Source of the DNA: Candidatus Binataceae bacterium
GTDB lineage: Bacteria > Desulfobacterota > Binatia > Binatales > Binataceae
Reading direction: 5' to 3'
NCBI GenBank assembly: GCA_035650475.1
Contig: DASRHP010000006.1
Span: 62,001 to 126,000, forward strand
Length of the DNA: 64,000 bases
Shown: positions 1 through 9,120 of the stretch, piece after piece
Layout: each line of letters starts with the position of its first letter
How positions within the stretch are numbered: position 1 is the first letter of the stretch
The notes under the pieces: generated by a model
What the model was told of the DNA's origin: nothing
The model's database searches: none
Seen by the model: the letters and a program-made list of their open reading frames with translations, nothing else
Translations under genes and position numbers: made by a program

Positions 1-194
1 AAGCGACGGCTGAACGCGGCCTGGAGATCGAGCACCGAGTTGGTGCCGTCGAACAACGTAACCAGGAAGTAAGCGCCCATCCCGAGCACGATCGGATCCG
101 GCGCAAGTCGGCTCGGATCGCGCAGGCAGACCACGCTTTGGCCCTCCTGCTCGAGGGGAAATGCCTCCACCGGGCGAATCCGCGGCTTGTCCAT
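1..194 (-). CDS. AmmeMemoRadiSam system protein B (Memo family), N-terminal part only
   Basis: The reading frame starts at the ATG at 194-192 on the minus strand and runs off the left edge, leaving about 64 codons. The peptide begins MDKPRIRPVEAFPL and contains CLRDPS, and FLVTLFDGTNSVLDLQ near the edge. This matches the N-terminal extension I recall for bacterial Memo-like proteins (a pattern RPVEAFP...LRDP...FLL.LLDG.rs..d.Q) that precedes the Memo domain of the AmmeMemoRadiSam system. The catalytic-like Memo domain would lie outside the window, so the call rests only on the N-terminal pattern. It is divergent from the Rieske gene to its right. Confidence 0.55.
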   Translation of the reverse strand, partial: MDKPRIRPVEAFPLEQEGQSVVCLRDPSRLAPDPIVLGMGAYFLVTLFDGTNSVLDLQAAFSRR

Positions 195-255
195 CGGCGC
201 GTGCTGCGCGGCCACTCGCCCCGAAGCGGCGGGCGGTGTCGCGCCTCCTGTTGAG

Positions 256-261
256 TATAAT
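256..261 (+). promoter_or_regulatory. Candidate -10 box (TATAAT) for the Rieske gene
   Basis: A perfect TATAAT hexamer sits 41 bases upstream of the ATG at 303. I see no good -35 hexamer at 16-18 bases spacing, so this is a partial promoter. A transcript start near 268 would leave only about 11 bases before the alternative ATG at 279, which slightly favours 303 as the protein start. Confidence 0.4.
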
Positions 262-302
262 GAGCGGCGCCTTCGCGGATGGAAAGGCCGGGACTATCGA
301 GG

Positions 303-740
303 ATGGCAAAGATCGGCGGCCGCTCGGGCGGCCACAAGGATGAGCGCGCGACGAACGCGAAGCGCGGCGCGCGCCGCGCCATCCGTTACCGGGTGTGCTC
401 GACCGGCGCGCTCAAGCCGGGCGAATCGCTGAAGTTCATGCTGCCGGTGCGCGGCGCCGACGAGGAATGTTTCGTGGTCAACTTCCGCGGCCATTTCCAC
501 GCCTACGTCAACCGCTGCCGCCATGTGCCGATGGCAATGGACTGGATCGACAACCAATTCTTCGCCGAGCAAGGGCGCTACCTCATGTGCCAGACCCATA
601 ATGCCTACTACGAGCCCTCCACCGGCGAGTGCATCGCCGGACCGCCCAGCGCCTGCGGCAAAGCGTTATACCGCGTGCCGCTGGAGATCGACGGCGGCGT
701 GATCTACGCGTGTCCGCCCAAGCAGGAGTTCGAAGACTAG
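303..740 (+). CDS. Rieske [2Fe-2S] domain protein
   Basis: A 145-residue soluble protein with one Rieske fold. The cluster ligands are visible as C72-R-H74 and C96-Q-T-H99, with 21 residues between the two pairs; these are the usual Cys-His plus Cys-x2-His ligands of Rieske ferredoxins. Typical Rieske core words follow (YEPSTGECIAGPP, then a final beta-strand region with DGGVIYACPP). There is no signal peptide or membrane anchor, so it is probably a cytoplasmic electron carrier or an oxygenase-type ferredoxin, not a bc1 subunit. An in-frame ATG at 279 would add eight residues; 303 is preferred because of the promoter position. The partner enzyme is not evident nearby. Confidence 0.8.
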   Translation: MAKIGGRSGGHKDERATNAKRGARRAIRYRVCSTGALKPGESLKFMLPVRGADEECFVVNFRGHFHAYVNRCRHVPMAMDWIDNQFFAEQGRYLMCQTHNAYYEPSTGECIAGPPSACGKALYRVPLEIDGGVIYACPPKQEFED

Positions 741-778
741 GGCTGGCCCCGCGCCCCGGAGCGAGCGGATCGTCATGG

Positions 779-808
779 TTGCGTGAGAATGAACGTTTTT
801 GCTATGAG
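779..808 (+). promoter_or_regulatory. Candidate extended -10 promoter for the small exported protein
   Basis: TTGCGT (779-784) and TATGAG (803-808) are separated by 18 bases, and the -10 is preceded by TG at the extended position (800-801). It lies about 40 bases before the ATG at 849. Pattern match only. Confidence 0.3.
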
Positions 809-848
809 CAAGCGAAACTGCGGATTTCGGCCAGGAGGGAGGAAGTCA

Positions 849-1226
849 ATGACGACAAAGTCTTTGAAATTGGCGATGCTGGGTTTGGTCGCGGTCTGCG
901 TCGCAGTTGTCTTTTCCGCCTCGTCGTTTGCGGCGGAAGCGTCGCCTGAGGCTGTGCCGACCACCGCGCAGGCGCCGTACGGCCCCAAGAGCGGAACCTG
1001 GCACAAATACCGCAAGGAGGACGTGCAGGCCACGATGACCAAGGTTGGCCAGGACGTCTGGCATGCGCAGCTCTCAGGGGCCAGCGCGCAGCACATGCAG
1101 CAGCTTTTCCTCGAAGGTCAGCGCGCCTACTTCAAGGGTGACTACGACAAGGCGATGCACGACTTCCTCGCCGCCGAACGGATCACGCAGAAGTATCCGA
1201 ACGACATCACCCAAGGCAAAGATTAA
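849..1226 (+). CDS. Small exported protein of unknown function
   Basis: A 125-residue protein. Translation is placed at ATG 849 because GGAGG lies just upstream with good spacing; an earlier in-frame ATG at 783 has no such site. Residues 1-28 form a clear Sec signal peptide (basic start, hydrophobic stretch MLGLVAVCVAVVF, then SSFAAEA), so the product is exported. The mature part has a basic middle (GTWHKYRKED) and a C-terminal segment (QLFLEGQRAYFKGDYDKAMHDF) that reads like a single tetratricopeptide-type helix pair. No catalytic motif is seen and I do not recognise the family. A hairpin terminator follows at 1286-1333. Confidence 0.6.
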   Translation: MTTKSLKLAMLGLVAVCVAVVFSASSFAAEASPEAVPTTAQAPYGPKSGTWHKYRKEDVQATMTKVGQDVWHAQLSGASAQHMQQLFLEGQRAYFKGDYDKAMHDFLAAERITQKYPNDITQGKD

Positions 1227-1285
1227 GCCGTCCAAATCCTCGCTGCGGGCTCCCTCGAGTGCGCCGCGGCCAGGTGCGATTACAC

Positions 1286-1333
1286 GGGCGATGCGCGCCA
1301 CCGCGGGTGGCCACGCGCATCGCCCTTACTTTT
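1286..1333 (+). terminator. Hairpin terminator after the small exported protein gene
   Basis: The arms GGGCGATGCGCG (1286-1297) and CGCGCATCGCCC (1314-1325) pair perfectly over 12 bp. An inner stem CCACC/GGTGG (1298-1302/1306-1310) and a 3-base bulge lie between them, and TTACTTTT follows. It lies 60 bases after the stop codon at 1226. Confidence 0.65.
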
Positions 1334-1457
1334 GCCGACCCCGCAGAAGTCAGGCGCGCGGCGCGCCTTGGCGCCCGGCGCCGTGGAGCGCCACAGCGCG
1401 ATCGAGTCGTGAGATTTGAAGAGAGAATGCGACGCGCGAGGGCCTGGCGCGGGCGGC

Positions 1458-1709
1458 TTACTCGTACTCGTCGCCGAAGTGCGCGCGCACGATACGCGCC
1501 TTGAGGTACTCCAGCGTGCCGAGATCCTCGACGATGTCGCCGCCGGTGTCGTAGAAGAAGAGCTCTCCGTTTTTGGTCCGACCCACCGCGATGATCCATT
1601 CGAGGTCGTCGCGGTCCTCCAGCAGATAGTTGATGGTCTGCGCCACCCCGCGGCCCGGAATGATCGTAATCTTCGGGCGCGGCTGCTTTTCCTTTTCCTG
1701 CTTGGGCAT
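1458..1709 (-). CDS. Small conserved-looking protein of unknown function
   Basis: An 83-residue acidic protein with a lysine-rich start (MPKQEKEKQPRPK), then an alternating pattern suggestive of beta strands (ITIIPGRGV, LEWIIAVGRT, ELFFYDTGGDIV) and an acidic end (HFGDEYE). The ATG at 1709 is preceded on the minus strand by AGAGGGT at suitable spacing. There is no signal peptide or membrane segment. It lies just downstream of the RNA methyltransferase gene on the same strand with a gap of about 54 bases, so it may share its transcript. I do not recognise the family; reality of the gene rests on composition, the ribosome site and the open space around it. Confidence 0.55.
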   Translation of the reverse strand: MPKQEKEKQPRPKITIIPGRGVAQTINYLLEDRDDLEWIIAVGRTKNGELFFYDTGGDIVEDLGTLEYLKARIVRAHFGDEYE

Positions 1710-1763
1710 CGCTTCGCTGACCCTCTGCTGGCGGGGGAAACGCCGAGGCGGCTCCTACCTAGA

Positions 1764-3026
1764 TTAGGAACGCGGTGCAACCGATGTCAATACCGCGTGC
1801 GCGACGAGCTCGACGTGATGCGTGTTGGGAAAGAAGTCGAGCGCGCGCACGGCGGCGATCCGATAACCACCCGCGCACAGAGCGCGCAGATCGCGCGCTA
1901 GCGTGGCGGCGTCGCACGAAACGTATATCAGCCGCGGCGCGCGCATCGCGACCAGCGGCTCGATCAGCTCGCGCGCGCCGGTGCGCGGCGGGTCGAGGAT
2001 CACGGTGTCGGGGCGGTAGCGCGCACGAAGCAGAAAGCGCGCCAGCTCCGCCGCCCGCAGCGCCGTGAACTCGGCGCGTCCGAATCCCAGGCGTTGCGCG
2101 TTGCGCGCGGCCGCCGCCACCGCCGCCGGCTCCGCGTCCACGCCCGTGACCGCCGCGCCGCGGCGCGCCGCGGGCAGGCTGAAATTACCCGCGCCGCAGA
2201 ACAGATCGAGCACGCGCGCGCCTGCCGCGGGGGCCCCCATCTCCATCACCATCGCGACCAGTCTCAGGTTTTGTGCGCGGTTCACCTGGCTGAACAGATC
2301 GGCGTCGGCTTCCAACACCAGCCCTGGCTCGAGCGCCACCTGCACGGCGGTCTCGCCCACCAGCGCGCGCGTCGCGCCCCCGCGCATCACGACGCCCGCA
2401 AGCCGGGGGTCGCGCGCGACTATCGCCCGCGCGCGCGCGACCTCCGCCGCCGCAGGCGCGCGGGCCAGATGCGCGACTAACACCTCGCGCCCGCGGTCGG
2501 CAACGACCTCGATCTCCTCGCATCTGATCTCGCGCACGAACTCGCGCGGCATCCGGATGTCTTCTGCCGCGACCATGCAGTGCTCGACCTCGACCAGATG
2601 CCGGCTGCCGGCCTGGTGGAATCCCAACTCGCCGCGCGGCCCGACCTTGAACCGCACCCGCGCGCGGTAGCCGAATTCGGCGGGCGCCGGCTCGACCAGC
2701 GTCGCGGGATCGAGTTCAAGGCCCAACGCGCGGCGGAGCAGGCCCGCGATGACCTCGCCCTTGAGCCGCGCCTGCGCGGGATAATCGATCTGCTGCCAGT
2801 CGCACCCCCCGCAGCGCGGCAGGTACGGACACGGCGGCGTGCGCCGTGCGGGGCCCGCGCGGAGCACGCGCTCGGCGCGCGCGATGAGATGGCCCGCGCG
2901 CCGGCCGACGACCGTTACTTCGAGCAGGTCGCCGGGCGCCGCGTTGGGCACCATCACGGTGTCGCCGTCGAGCCGGCCGACTCCGAACGGCCCGAATGTC
3001 ATCGCGGTGATCTCGACCTCCGCCAT
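1764..3026 (-). CDS. rlmD: 23S rRNA m5U methyltransferase, RlmD/TrmA family
   Basis: A SAM-dependent RNA 5-methyluridine methyltransferase of 420 residues. An N-terminal TRAM-type RNA-binding domain (about 1-55) precedes cysteines C66, C72, C75 and C150, the expected ligands of the [4Fe-4S] cluster of RumA/RlmD-type enzymes. The C-terminal domain has the SAM motif VLDLFCGAGNFSLPAA, the catalytic-site words ILDPPRTG, and YVSCDAATLARDL containing the nucleophilic cysteine. I place the start at ATG 3026 because the TRAM domain begins there; the frame is open further upstream (ATG at 3038 and 3140) but that sequence is low-complexity Arg/Ser. The gene is divergent from gdh. It could act on 23S rRNA (U1939 or U747) or tRNA U54; family membership does not decide. 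Confidence 0.85.
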   Translation of the reverse strand: MAEVEITAMTFGPFGVGRLDGDTVMVPNAAPGDLLEVTVVGRRAGHLIARAERVLRAGPARRTPPCPYLPRCGGCDWQQIDYPAQARLKGEVIAGLLRRALGLELDPATLVEPAPAEFGYRARVRFKVGPRGELGFHQAGSRHLVEVEHCMVAAEDIRMPREFVREIRCEEIEVVADRGREVLVAHLARAPAAAEVARARAIVARDPRLAGVVMRGGATRALVGETAVQVALEPGLVLEADADLFSQVNRAQNLRLVAMVMEMGAPAAGARVLDLFCGAGNFSLPAARRGAAVTGVDAEPAAVAAAARNAQRLGFGRAEFTALRAAELARFLLRARYRPDTVILDPPRTGARELIEPLVAMRAPRLIYVSCDAATLARDLRALCAGGYRIAAVRALDFFPNTHHVELVAHAVLTSVAPRS

Positions 3027-3203
3027 CGCCGCGCGCATCCTGCGCGCCGATCGGATCCTATCCGATGCGTCGGTCGATGTCCGGCCGGCGCCCGCAGTTC
3101 GGTTCTCGCTGCGACCGCTTTCCGGTAGCCGCGCGCGCATCGCGCGATTTATAATTCGGCCCGGGCGCAGCGCACGCCTCCAACTCTCCCCGGAGCGACA
3201 GAT

Positions 3204-6200
3204 TTGGCCAGCGAATCAAACCTGCAAATCGCCGAGACGGAATCCGCACGCGAGGAGCAGCGGCGGCTGGCGATCTTCAGCCAGCGCCTGTTCGAGCGGC
3301 TGCCGCCCGAGGCGGCGGCCGCGATGTCGGCCGACCAGCGGGCGCGCCTCGCCGCCGACGCGCTGGAATTCTTCGCCGTGCGTGCCGAGCCGGTAAAGCT
3401 GCGAGTGCAAAGCGGCGACGAGCACGGCGCCGGCGCGTTCGTCGAGAGCGCGATGCCGGATTGCCCGTTCATCGTTGACAGCCTGCTCGAATACTTCCAT
3501 CAGACCGCCATCGGCGCGGGAATGCTGCTCCATCCGGTGCTCAGCGTGGCGCGCGACGCCGCGGGGCGGCTGGTCTCGCTGGAGAGCGGGCGCGCGATCG
3601 AGCGCCCCGAGTCCTTTGTCCACCTCGAATTGCGCCCCCAAGGGGCGCTGCACGATCCCGAGCGGATTGCCGCCGACCTCCGCGTCGTGCTCGAAGAGGT
3701 TCGCCGCGTGACCGACGACTTCGAGGCGATGAGCGCGCGGGCGCTGGAGATCTGCGAGGAAACCGCGGCGCAGCGCGAACTGGTCGAGGTGCGCGATCTG
3801 TTGCGATGGCTGGTCGGCGGCGGCTTTGTCTTTCTCGGCTACCGCCGCTACCGGCTGATCGCGCGCGACGGGCACCGCGCGCTCGAAGCGGTGCCGGATT
3901 CGGGACTCGGCCTGCTGCGCGAGCACGGCCGCTCGCGCTACGCCGCGCCGGTTGACCTCGACGCGCTCGAGCCCGCGCAGCGCGCGCTGCTCTTTGACGG
4001 CCCCGCGCTGATTATCGGCAAAAGCCGCAGCGTCTCGCGCGTCCACCGCCGCCGCCTGATGGACGACATCACGCTGCGCCGTAGCGGCGACGACGGACAG
4101 CCCATCGGATTCGATCGCTTCCTCGGCCTGTTCACCTCCAAGGCCTACGCCGAGGAGGCACAGCATATCCCGGTGCTGCGCGCGAAGCTGCGCGAGGTGA
4201 TCGAGGCCGAGCGCGCCACGCCCGGCTCGCACAACTACAAGGAGCTGGTGACCGCGTTCAACAGCTTTCCCAAGGAGGAGCTGTTCCGCGCGCCGGTGGC
4301 CGAGCTGCGCGATGAGCTGCGGCTCATCCTCGAACTCAAGGACGAGGCGGCGGTGCGGCTCAGCGTGCGCTACGACGCGGTGCGCGGCAACGTCGTCGTG
4401 CTCGTCATCATGCCGCGCGAGAGCTTCTCGGCCGAGGTGCGCAAGCAGATCCAGGCCGCGCTTGGCCGCATCCTGGCAGGCGATCTGATCTACTACTATC
4501 TCGCCCTGGGCGAGGGCTACAGCGCGCGGCTGCACTTCTGCTTCGCCGCCGCCTCGCCCACCGCCGCCCAGATGCGCGCGATGGAGACCGAAGTCGCCGC
4601 GCTCGCGCGCACCTGGGAGGAGCGCCTGCGCGAGGAACTGCTCGAGCGCTTCGGCACCCGCCGCGCCAACGCGCTCGCCCAGCGCTGGCTCGGCGCCTTC
4701 AGCAGCCACTACCGGGCCAGCACCACGGTCGCGCGCGCGGCCGCCGATATCGAGCAGATCGAAAATCTGCTCGCCGGCGGACGCAGCTTCAACGTCGAGC
4801 TGGTGCGCCAGGGCGGCGGCGGCGCGGCGCACGAGGGCGCGCTTCACAGCGAGCTCAGGATGTACGAGCTGGGCGAGGCGCTGCGGCTGAGCGACGTGAT
4901 GCCGATGCTGTCGAACTTCGGCATCAGCGTCATCTCCGAGGAGGCGCACGAGCTGCGCGCGGGCGCAGCGGGCGGCGAGCTGCGTGTCTTCGTCCAGTCC
5001 TTCCGCGTGCAGGGACCGGGCGGTCAGCCGCTGGAGAGCATGAGCGGCGCGGGCGCGATCGCCGAGGCGCTGACCGCGGTGCGCAGCGGGCGCGCCGAGG
5101 ACGGGCCGCTCAACGCCCTGGTGCTGGGCGCCGGGCTGGGCTGGCGCGAGGTGGGGCTGTTGCGAGCCTACGTCGCGGCGGCCTTCCAGATGCGCCTGGG
5201 CGCGTCGTTGCCGGCCTTGCGCCGCGTGCTGCTGCTCAATCCGCGGCTGGCGCGAATGCTGGTCGAGATGTTCGAGCTGCGGATGGATCCGGCGCCGGCG
5301 GCCGAAGAGCGCGAGCGGCGGGCGGGTGAGCTGCGCGCGGCCTACCTCGCCGCGCTAAGCGCGATCGACAACCTCGCCGACGACCGCATCGCGCGCGCCT
5401 TTCTGGGGATGATCGAGGCTACCGTGCGCACCAACTACTTCCGCACTCCGCCCGCCCTTTACCTGTCGCTCAAGTTCGAGAGCGCGCGCATTCCCAATCT
5501 GCCCGACACCCCGCCGCTGTACGAGATTCACGTTGACAGCCCGACCATGGCGGGATGCCATCTGCGCGCCGGACGCATCGCGCGCGGCGGCATCCGTTAC
5601 TCCGACCGCCCCGAGGATTTCCGCACCGAGATCCTCGACCTGATGAAGACGCAGACGGTCAAGAACGCGATCATCGTGCCGACCGGCGCCAAGGGCGGCT
5701 TCATCGTCAAGCCGCGCCCGGGCGCGGCGCCCACCCGCGAGGAGGTCGTCGAGGCCTACAAGACGCTGATCCGCGCGATGCTGGAGCTGACCGACAACGT
5801 GATCGACGGCCGCGTCGTGCATCCCGAAGGCGTGCGTGTGCTCGATCAGGACGGCCCCTACCTGGTGGTCGCCGCCGACAAAGGCACTGCGGCGTTCTCC
5901 GACCTCGCCAACGCGATCGCCGAGGAGCACAACTTCTGGCTCGGCGACGCGTTCGCCTCGGGCGGCCGCCACGGCTACGACCACAAAGCGCTCGGCATCA
6001 CCGCGCGCGGCGCGTGGGAGTCGGCGCGCTGGCATCTGCGCGAGATGGGCATCGAGCTCGGGCGCGGCGCGCCGGTCACGATGGTCGGAATCGGCGACAT
6101 GTCGGGAGACGTGTTCGGCAACGGGCTGTTGCGCTCGGATCACGTCAAGCTCATCGCCGCCTTCGATCATCGCCACATCTTCATCGATCCCGACCCCGAC

Positions 6201-7988
6201 CCCAAGGCGAGCTTCGCCGAGCGCAAGCGCCTCTTCGAGCTGCCCAACTCGCAGTGGTCGGACTACAATCCGGCCCTGCTGAGCCGCGGCGGCGGCGTCT
6301 TCCGGCGCGGCGCCAAGACCATCGTGCTCAGCCCCGAAGCGCGCCGCGCGCTCGGCTGCGAGGCGGAGGCGCTCGACAGCGACAGCCTCATCCAGGCCGT
6401 CCTGCGCGCCGACGTTACCCTGCTCTACAACGGCGGCATCGGCACCTACGTCCGCGCGAGCGACGAGCGCGACGCCGAGGTCGGCGACCACGCCAACGAC
6501 GCCTGCCGCATCACCGCGCGCGAGCTGCGGGCGAAGATCGTGGTCGAAGGCGGCAACCTCGGCTTCACCCAGCGCGCGCGCATCGAGTACGCGATGGCGG
6601 GCGGACGCATCAACACCGACGCCATCGACAACTCGGCCGGCGTGGACACCTCGGACCACGAGGTCAATCTCAAGATCCTGCTCCAGCCGGCGCTCCAGCG
6701 CGGGCGGATCACGCCCGAGCGGCGCAACCGCGCGCTCGCCGAGGCCGCCGACGAAGTCGTCGCCCTGGTGCTCGGCGACAACCGCGATCAGGTCGTGCTG
6801 CTCAGCCTCGAGCAGCTGCGCAGCCGGACCCAGGCCAGCATCTTCCGCGACCACCTTAGCGCCATCGAGCAGCGCGGCGTGCTGCGCCGTTACGAGTCCG
6901 CGCTGCCCAGCCACGAGGAGCTGCGCGAGCGGCGCGGCCGCTATCCCGGGCTCACCCGCCCCGAGCTCGCGGTGCTCTGCGCCTACACCAAAATCGACCT
7001 CTTCGCCCAACTCGAATCGTGCCATCTGCTCGACGACCCGTACCTGACCGCGCGCTTCCTGACGCCGTACTTTCCGGCGTCGATCGCGCGCGACTTTGCC
7101 GACGAAATCCCGCGCCACGGCCTGCGCCGCGAGCTCATCGTGACCACCCTGGTCAACCGCATGGTTGACCTGATGGGCGCGAGCTTCATCTTCCGCCTCG
7201 CGCGCAGCCGCGGCGTGCGCACCGAAGAGGTGGTGCACGCATGGATTTTCGCCGACGGCGTGCTCGAGCTCCGCGAGCAGGCCGAGCGGCTGCGCGCGGA
7301 CGCGGGCGGGTTGGGCGCGCAGGCCGAGCTGGCGGCGCTGCTCGCGCTGGAAGGCGCGGCGGCAGGGGTGTGCGGATGGGCGGTCGGCGCACTCGAGGCC
7401 GGGGGCGCGCTGGGCCCCGCGATCGCGCGCTTCAAGCCCGGCTTCCAGAGCCTGTGCGCGCAGTTCGAGACGATGCTGGCGGCGGGCGAGCGCGAGCGCT
7501 TCGAACGGTTGTACCGCGAGCTGCGGGCGACCGTTTACACCGAGGAAGTCGCCCATCAACTCGCCCGGCTCGGCTTCGCCGACCATCTCCTTAGCGTGCT
7601 CAGCCTGAGCCTGGCGCACGGCACGCCGCCGGCTGCGTGCGCGCACGCCTACTTCGCGCTCAGTGACCTCGCCGAGTTCGCCGCCCTCGAAGCGGCGCTC
7701 GAAACTATCGGCATCGACGACCGCTGGGAACGGCAGGCGGCTGAGGATCTCGGTGCGCAGCTGCGCGCCGCCCGCCTTGCGCTGTGCCGCGCGGTGCTCG
7801 CCGAGCGTGGGATGGAACCCGTCGAGGCGGTGCGCGCGCTGCGCCGCGGACGCGAGCGCGAGTTCGACGCCGCCGCGGAGGTCATGGGCGAGCTGCGCAC
7901 GATGCCGGCGATCGGGCTGCCGGTGCTCCAGGTCGCGGTCCGCGCGTTGGCGCGGCTCGCGCACGCCGCCTCCGGCGCCGGCGGCTGA
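3204..7988 (+). CDS. gdhB: NAD-specific glutamate dehydrogenase, large (about 180 kDa) type
   Basis: A 1594-residue protein of the large bacterial NAD-GDH family, which oxidatively deaminates glutamate to 2-oxoglutarate and ammonia. The length agrees with the family (about 1600). ACT-like regulatory regions fill the first half; the catalytic domain begins near residue 795 with GGIRYSDRPEDFRTEILDLM and contains the substrate lysine region GAKGGFIVK (K830), followed by a nucleotide-binding region with GIGDMSGDVFGNG. Translation starts at TTG 3204, with GGAG a few bases upstream; there is no competing ATG. The gene stands alone and is divergent from the methyltransferase. Very long antisense frames occur here but are composition shadows. 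The role is usually amino acid catabolism. Confidence 0.95.
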   Translation: MASESNLQIAETESAREEQRRLAIFSQRLFERLPPEAAAAMSADQRARLAADALEFFAVRAEPVKLRVQSGDEHGAGAFVESAMPDCPFIVDSLLEYFHQTAIGAGMLLHPVLSVARDAAGRLVSLESGRAIERPESFVHLELRPQGALHDPERIAADLRVVLEEVRRVTDDFEAMSARALEICEETAAQRELVEVRDLLRWLVGGGFVFLGYRRYRLIARDGHRALEAVPDSGLGLLREHGRSRYAAPVDLDALEPAQRALLFDGPALIIGKSRSVSRVHRRRLMDDITLRRSGDDGQPIGFDRFLGLFTSKAYAEEAQHIPVLRAKLREVIEAERATPGSHNYKELVTAFNSFPKEELFRAPVAELRDELRLILELKDEAAVRLSVRYDAVRGNVVVLVIMPRESFSAEVRKQIQAALGRILAGDLIYYYLALGEGYSARLHFCFAAASPTAAQMRAMETEVAALARTWEERLREELLERFGTRRANALAQRWLGAFSSHYRASTTVARAAADIEQIENLLAGGRSFNVELVRQGGGGAAHEGALHSELRMYELGEALRLSDVMPMLSNFGISVISEEAHELRAGAAGGELRVFVQSFRVQGPGGQPLESMSGAGAIAEALTAVRSGRAEDGPLNALVLGAGLGWREVGLLRAYVAAAFQMRLGASLPALRRVLLLNPRLARMLVEMFELRMDPAPAAEERERRAGELRAAYLAALSAIDNLADDRIARAFLGMIEATVRTNYFRTPPALYLSLKFESARIPNLPDTPPLYEIHVDSPTMAGCHLRAGRIARGGIRYSDRPEDFRTEILDLMKTQTVKNAIIVPTGAKGGFIVKPRPGAAPTREEVVEAYKTLIRAMLELTDNVIDGRVVHPEGVRVLDQDGPYLVVAADKGTAAFSDLANAIAEEHNFWLGDAFASGGRHGYDHKALGITARGAWESARWHLREMGIELGRGAPVTMVGIGDMSGDVFGNGLLRSDHVKLIAAFDHRHIFIDPDPDPKASFAERKRLFELPNSQWSDYNPALLSRGGGVFRRGAKTIVLSPEARRALGCEAEALDSDSLIQAVLRADVTLLYNGGIGTYVRASDERDAEVGDHANDACRITARELRAKIVVEGGNLGFTQRARIEYAMAGGRINTDAIDNSAGVDTSDHEVNLKILLQPALQRGRITPERRNRALAEAADEVVALVLGDNRDQVVLLSLEQLRSRTQASIFRDHLSAIEQRGVLRRYESALPSHEELRERRGRYPGLTRPELAVLCAYTKIDLFAQLESCHLLDDPYLTARFLTPYFPASIARDFADEIPRHGLRRELIVTTLVNRMVDLMGASFIFRLARSRGVRTEEVVHAWIFADGVLELREQAERLRADAGGLGAQAELAALLALEGAAAGVCGWAVGALEAGGALGPAIARFKPGFQSLCAQFETMLAAGERERFERLYRELRATVYTEEVAHQLARLGFADHLLSVLSLSLAHGTPPAACAHAYFALSDLAEFAALEAALETIGIDDRWERQAAEDLGAQLRAARLALCRAVLAERGMEPVEAVRALRRGREREFDAAAEVMGELRTMPAIGLPVLQVAVRALARLAHAASGAGG

Positions 7989-8057
7989 GGCCGGCCGTTT
8001 CTTTCTAACCCCGCCTACGAGCAGCGGGCGGCTTTGCGCAAGCGAAGCCGGTGCCCC

Positions 8058-8969
8058 TCAGGCGCTGACCGACGGCAGCGGCGCGGTCGGCGGCAACTCC
8101 CGCTCCCGCGCCGGCGCCGCTTCGGCCGTGATCGCGCCGAGATCCTGATACAGCCGCAGCGCGGCGGCGAGCAAAAACGCGATCGTCGTGTAGGCGACCG
8201 CGACCGCCAGCAGATCGACCACGAAGATCGACGCCCACAGCGCGCCCGTGATCAGCCCCACGGAGCCGACCAGCAGGCTGACCGCAAAGAACGTCGCGCC
8301 CGCCCACGAGTTGAAGCCCGACCAGAAGGCGAGAAAGACGACTATCCGCATCGCGACCCGGAAGAAGATGCCGCGTTCGAGGTCGCGACTGTGCAGCAGC
8401 GCCGCCCAGCTGCGCCGTCCGTCGAAGACCAGCGCGTACTGCGAAAAGTACAGCCACACGTAGGCGAGGATCCCCGGCACCACCAGCAGCACCACGCCTA
8501 CCGCGATCGCGAGCACCTGCAGCACGCTCACCCACACAAACGGCCCCAGCAGCCGCCAGGCCTCGCGATACACCGCGACGCCCTCGTCCAGCGGACGCGC
8601 CATCCGCTGCCCCGCCTGTATCCGCTTGAGCGCGCACAGTACGACCAGGTTCACGCCGATGAGCGTGATCGCGATGCTTACCAGGTGGAGCACGGTGATC
8701 GCCCAGGCGGGGAACGGCGGGCGCGGCGCGCTGCGCGTCGGCGGCGCGTAGGGCGCCTGCGCGGGCACTATCCATCCGACGCTGGTCGTGCCGGGCTCGA
8801 AGGTCTGCACCAGCTTCCATTGCAGGTTGACCGCGTCGGGCAGGATGCATAGCGCCGAGGCGAGCACCAACGGCGCCAGCACGAGCGCGATGATCGTCCA
8901 GTTGCCGCGCAGATCGTTGACCGCGTTGGCGAGGTAGATGAAGCTCGAACGAAGCCGCGTTTGCGCCAT
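8058..8969 (-). CDS. Multi-pass inner membrane protein, unknown function
   Basis: A 303-residue protein with about six to seven hydrophobic segments, including VVPGILAYVWLYF followed by ALVFDGRRSWAALLHSRDLERG. That pattern (PGI-x2-x-W then a small amphipathic loop with S-x-x-L-x-x-G) resembles the YciC/DUF975/glycerophosphodiester-phosphodiesterase membrane-domain superfamily, but I cannot assign it firmly. The start at ATG 8969 (MAQTRLRSSF) is chosen because the residues before it are a low-complexity Arg/Pro run. A loop rich in proline lies between the first and second membrane segments. It is divergent from the small gene at 9121 and convergent with gdh. Confidence 0.65.
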   Translation of the reverse strand: MAQTRLRSSFIYLANAVNDLRGNWTIIALVLAPLVLASALCILPDAVNLQWKLVQTFEPGTTSVGWIVPAQAPYAPPTRSAPRPPFPAWAITVLHLVSIAITLIGVNLVVLCALKRIQAGQRMARPLDEGVAVYREAWRLLGPFVWVSVLQVLAIAVGVVLLVVPGILAYVWLYFSQYALVFDGRRSWAALLHSRDLERGIFFRVAMRIVVFLAFWSGFNSWAGATFFAVSLLVGSVGLITGALWASIFVVDLLAVAVAYTTIAFLLAAALRLYQDLGAITAEAAPARERELPPTAPLPSVSA

Positions 8970-9024
8970 CGCGCCCTGAGGTTGGCATCCCACGCCGTGC
9001 AAAACAAGCCGCGGCCGCGCCGGC

Positions 9025-9062
9025 CGCGTGCGCTCAAAAACGCACGCGCCGATTGCTATACT
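9025..9062 (+). promoter_or_regulatory. Extended -10 promoter preceded by an inverted repeat
   Basis: TGCTATACT at 9054-9062 is an extended -10 element (TGn plus TATACT, 5 of 6 consensus). Just upstream an 8-bp inverted repeat, CGCGTGCG (9025-9032) and CGCACGCG (9041-9048), occupies the -35 region with an A-rich loop. It may be an operator or simply a hairpin. The likely target is the gene at 9121. Confidence 0.4.
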
Positions 9063-9120
9063 GCGGGAGCGGCGGGCGCCCCCGGGCCCCGCGCGCGATT
9101 CGATTGCGGGGATTGCTACC

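Noticed and set aside
5355..7964. An 869-codon open frame on the minus strand opposite gdh (and a 577-codon one at 3216-4949)
   Set aside because: They mirror the GC-rich third codon positions of gdh, have Arg/Gln/His-rich compositions with no domain, and lie wholly antisense to a certain gene.
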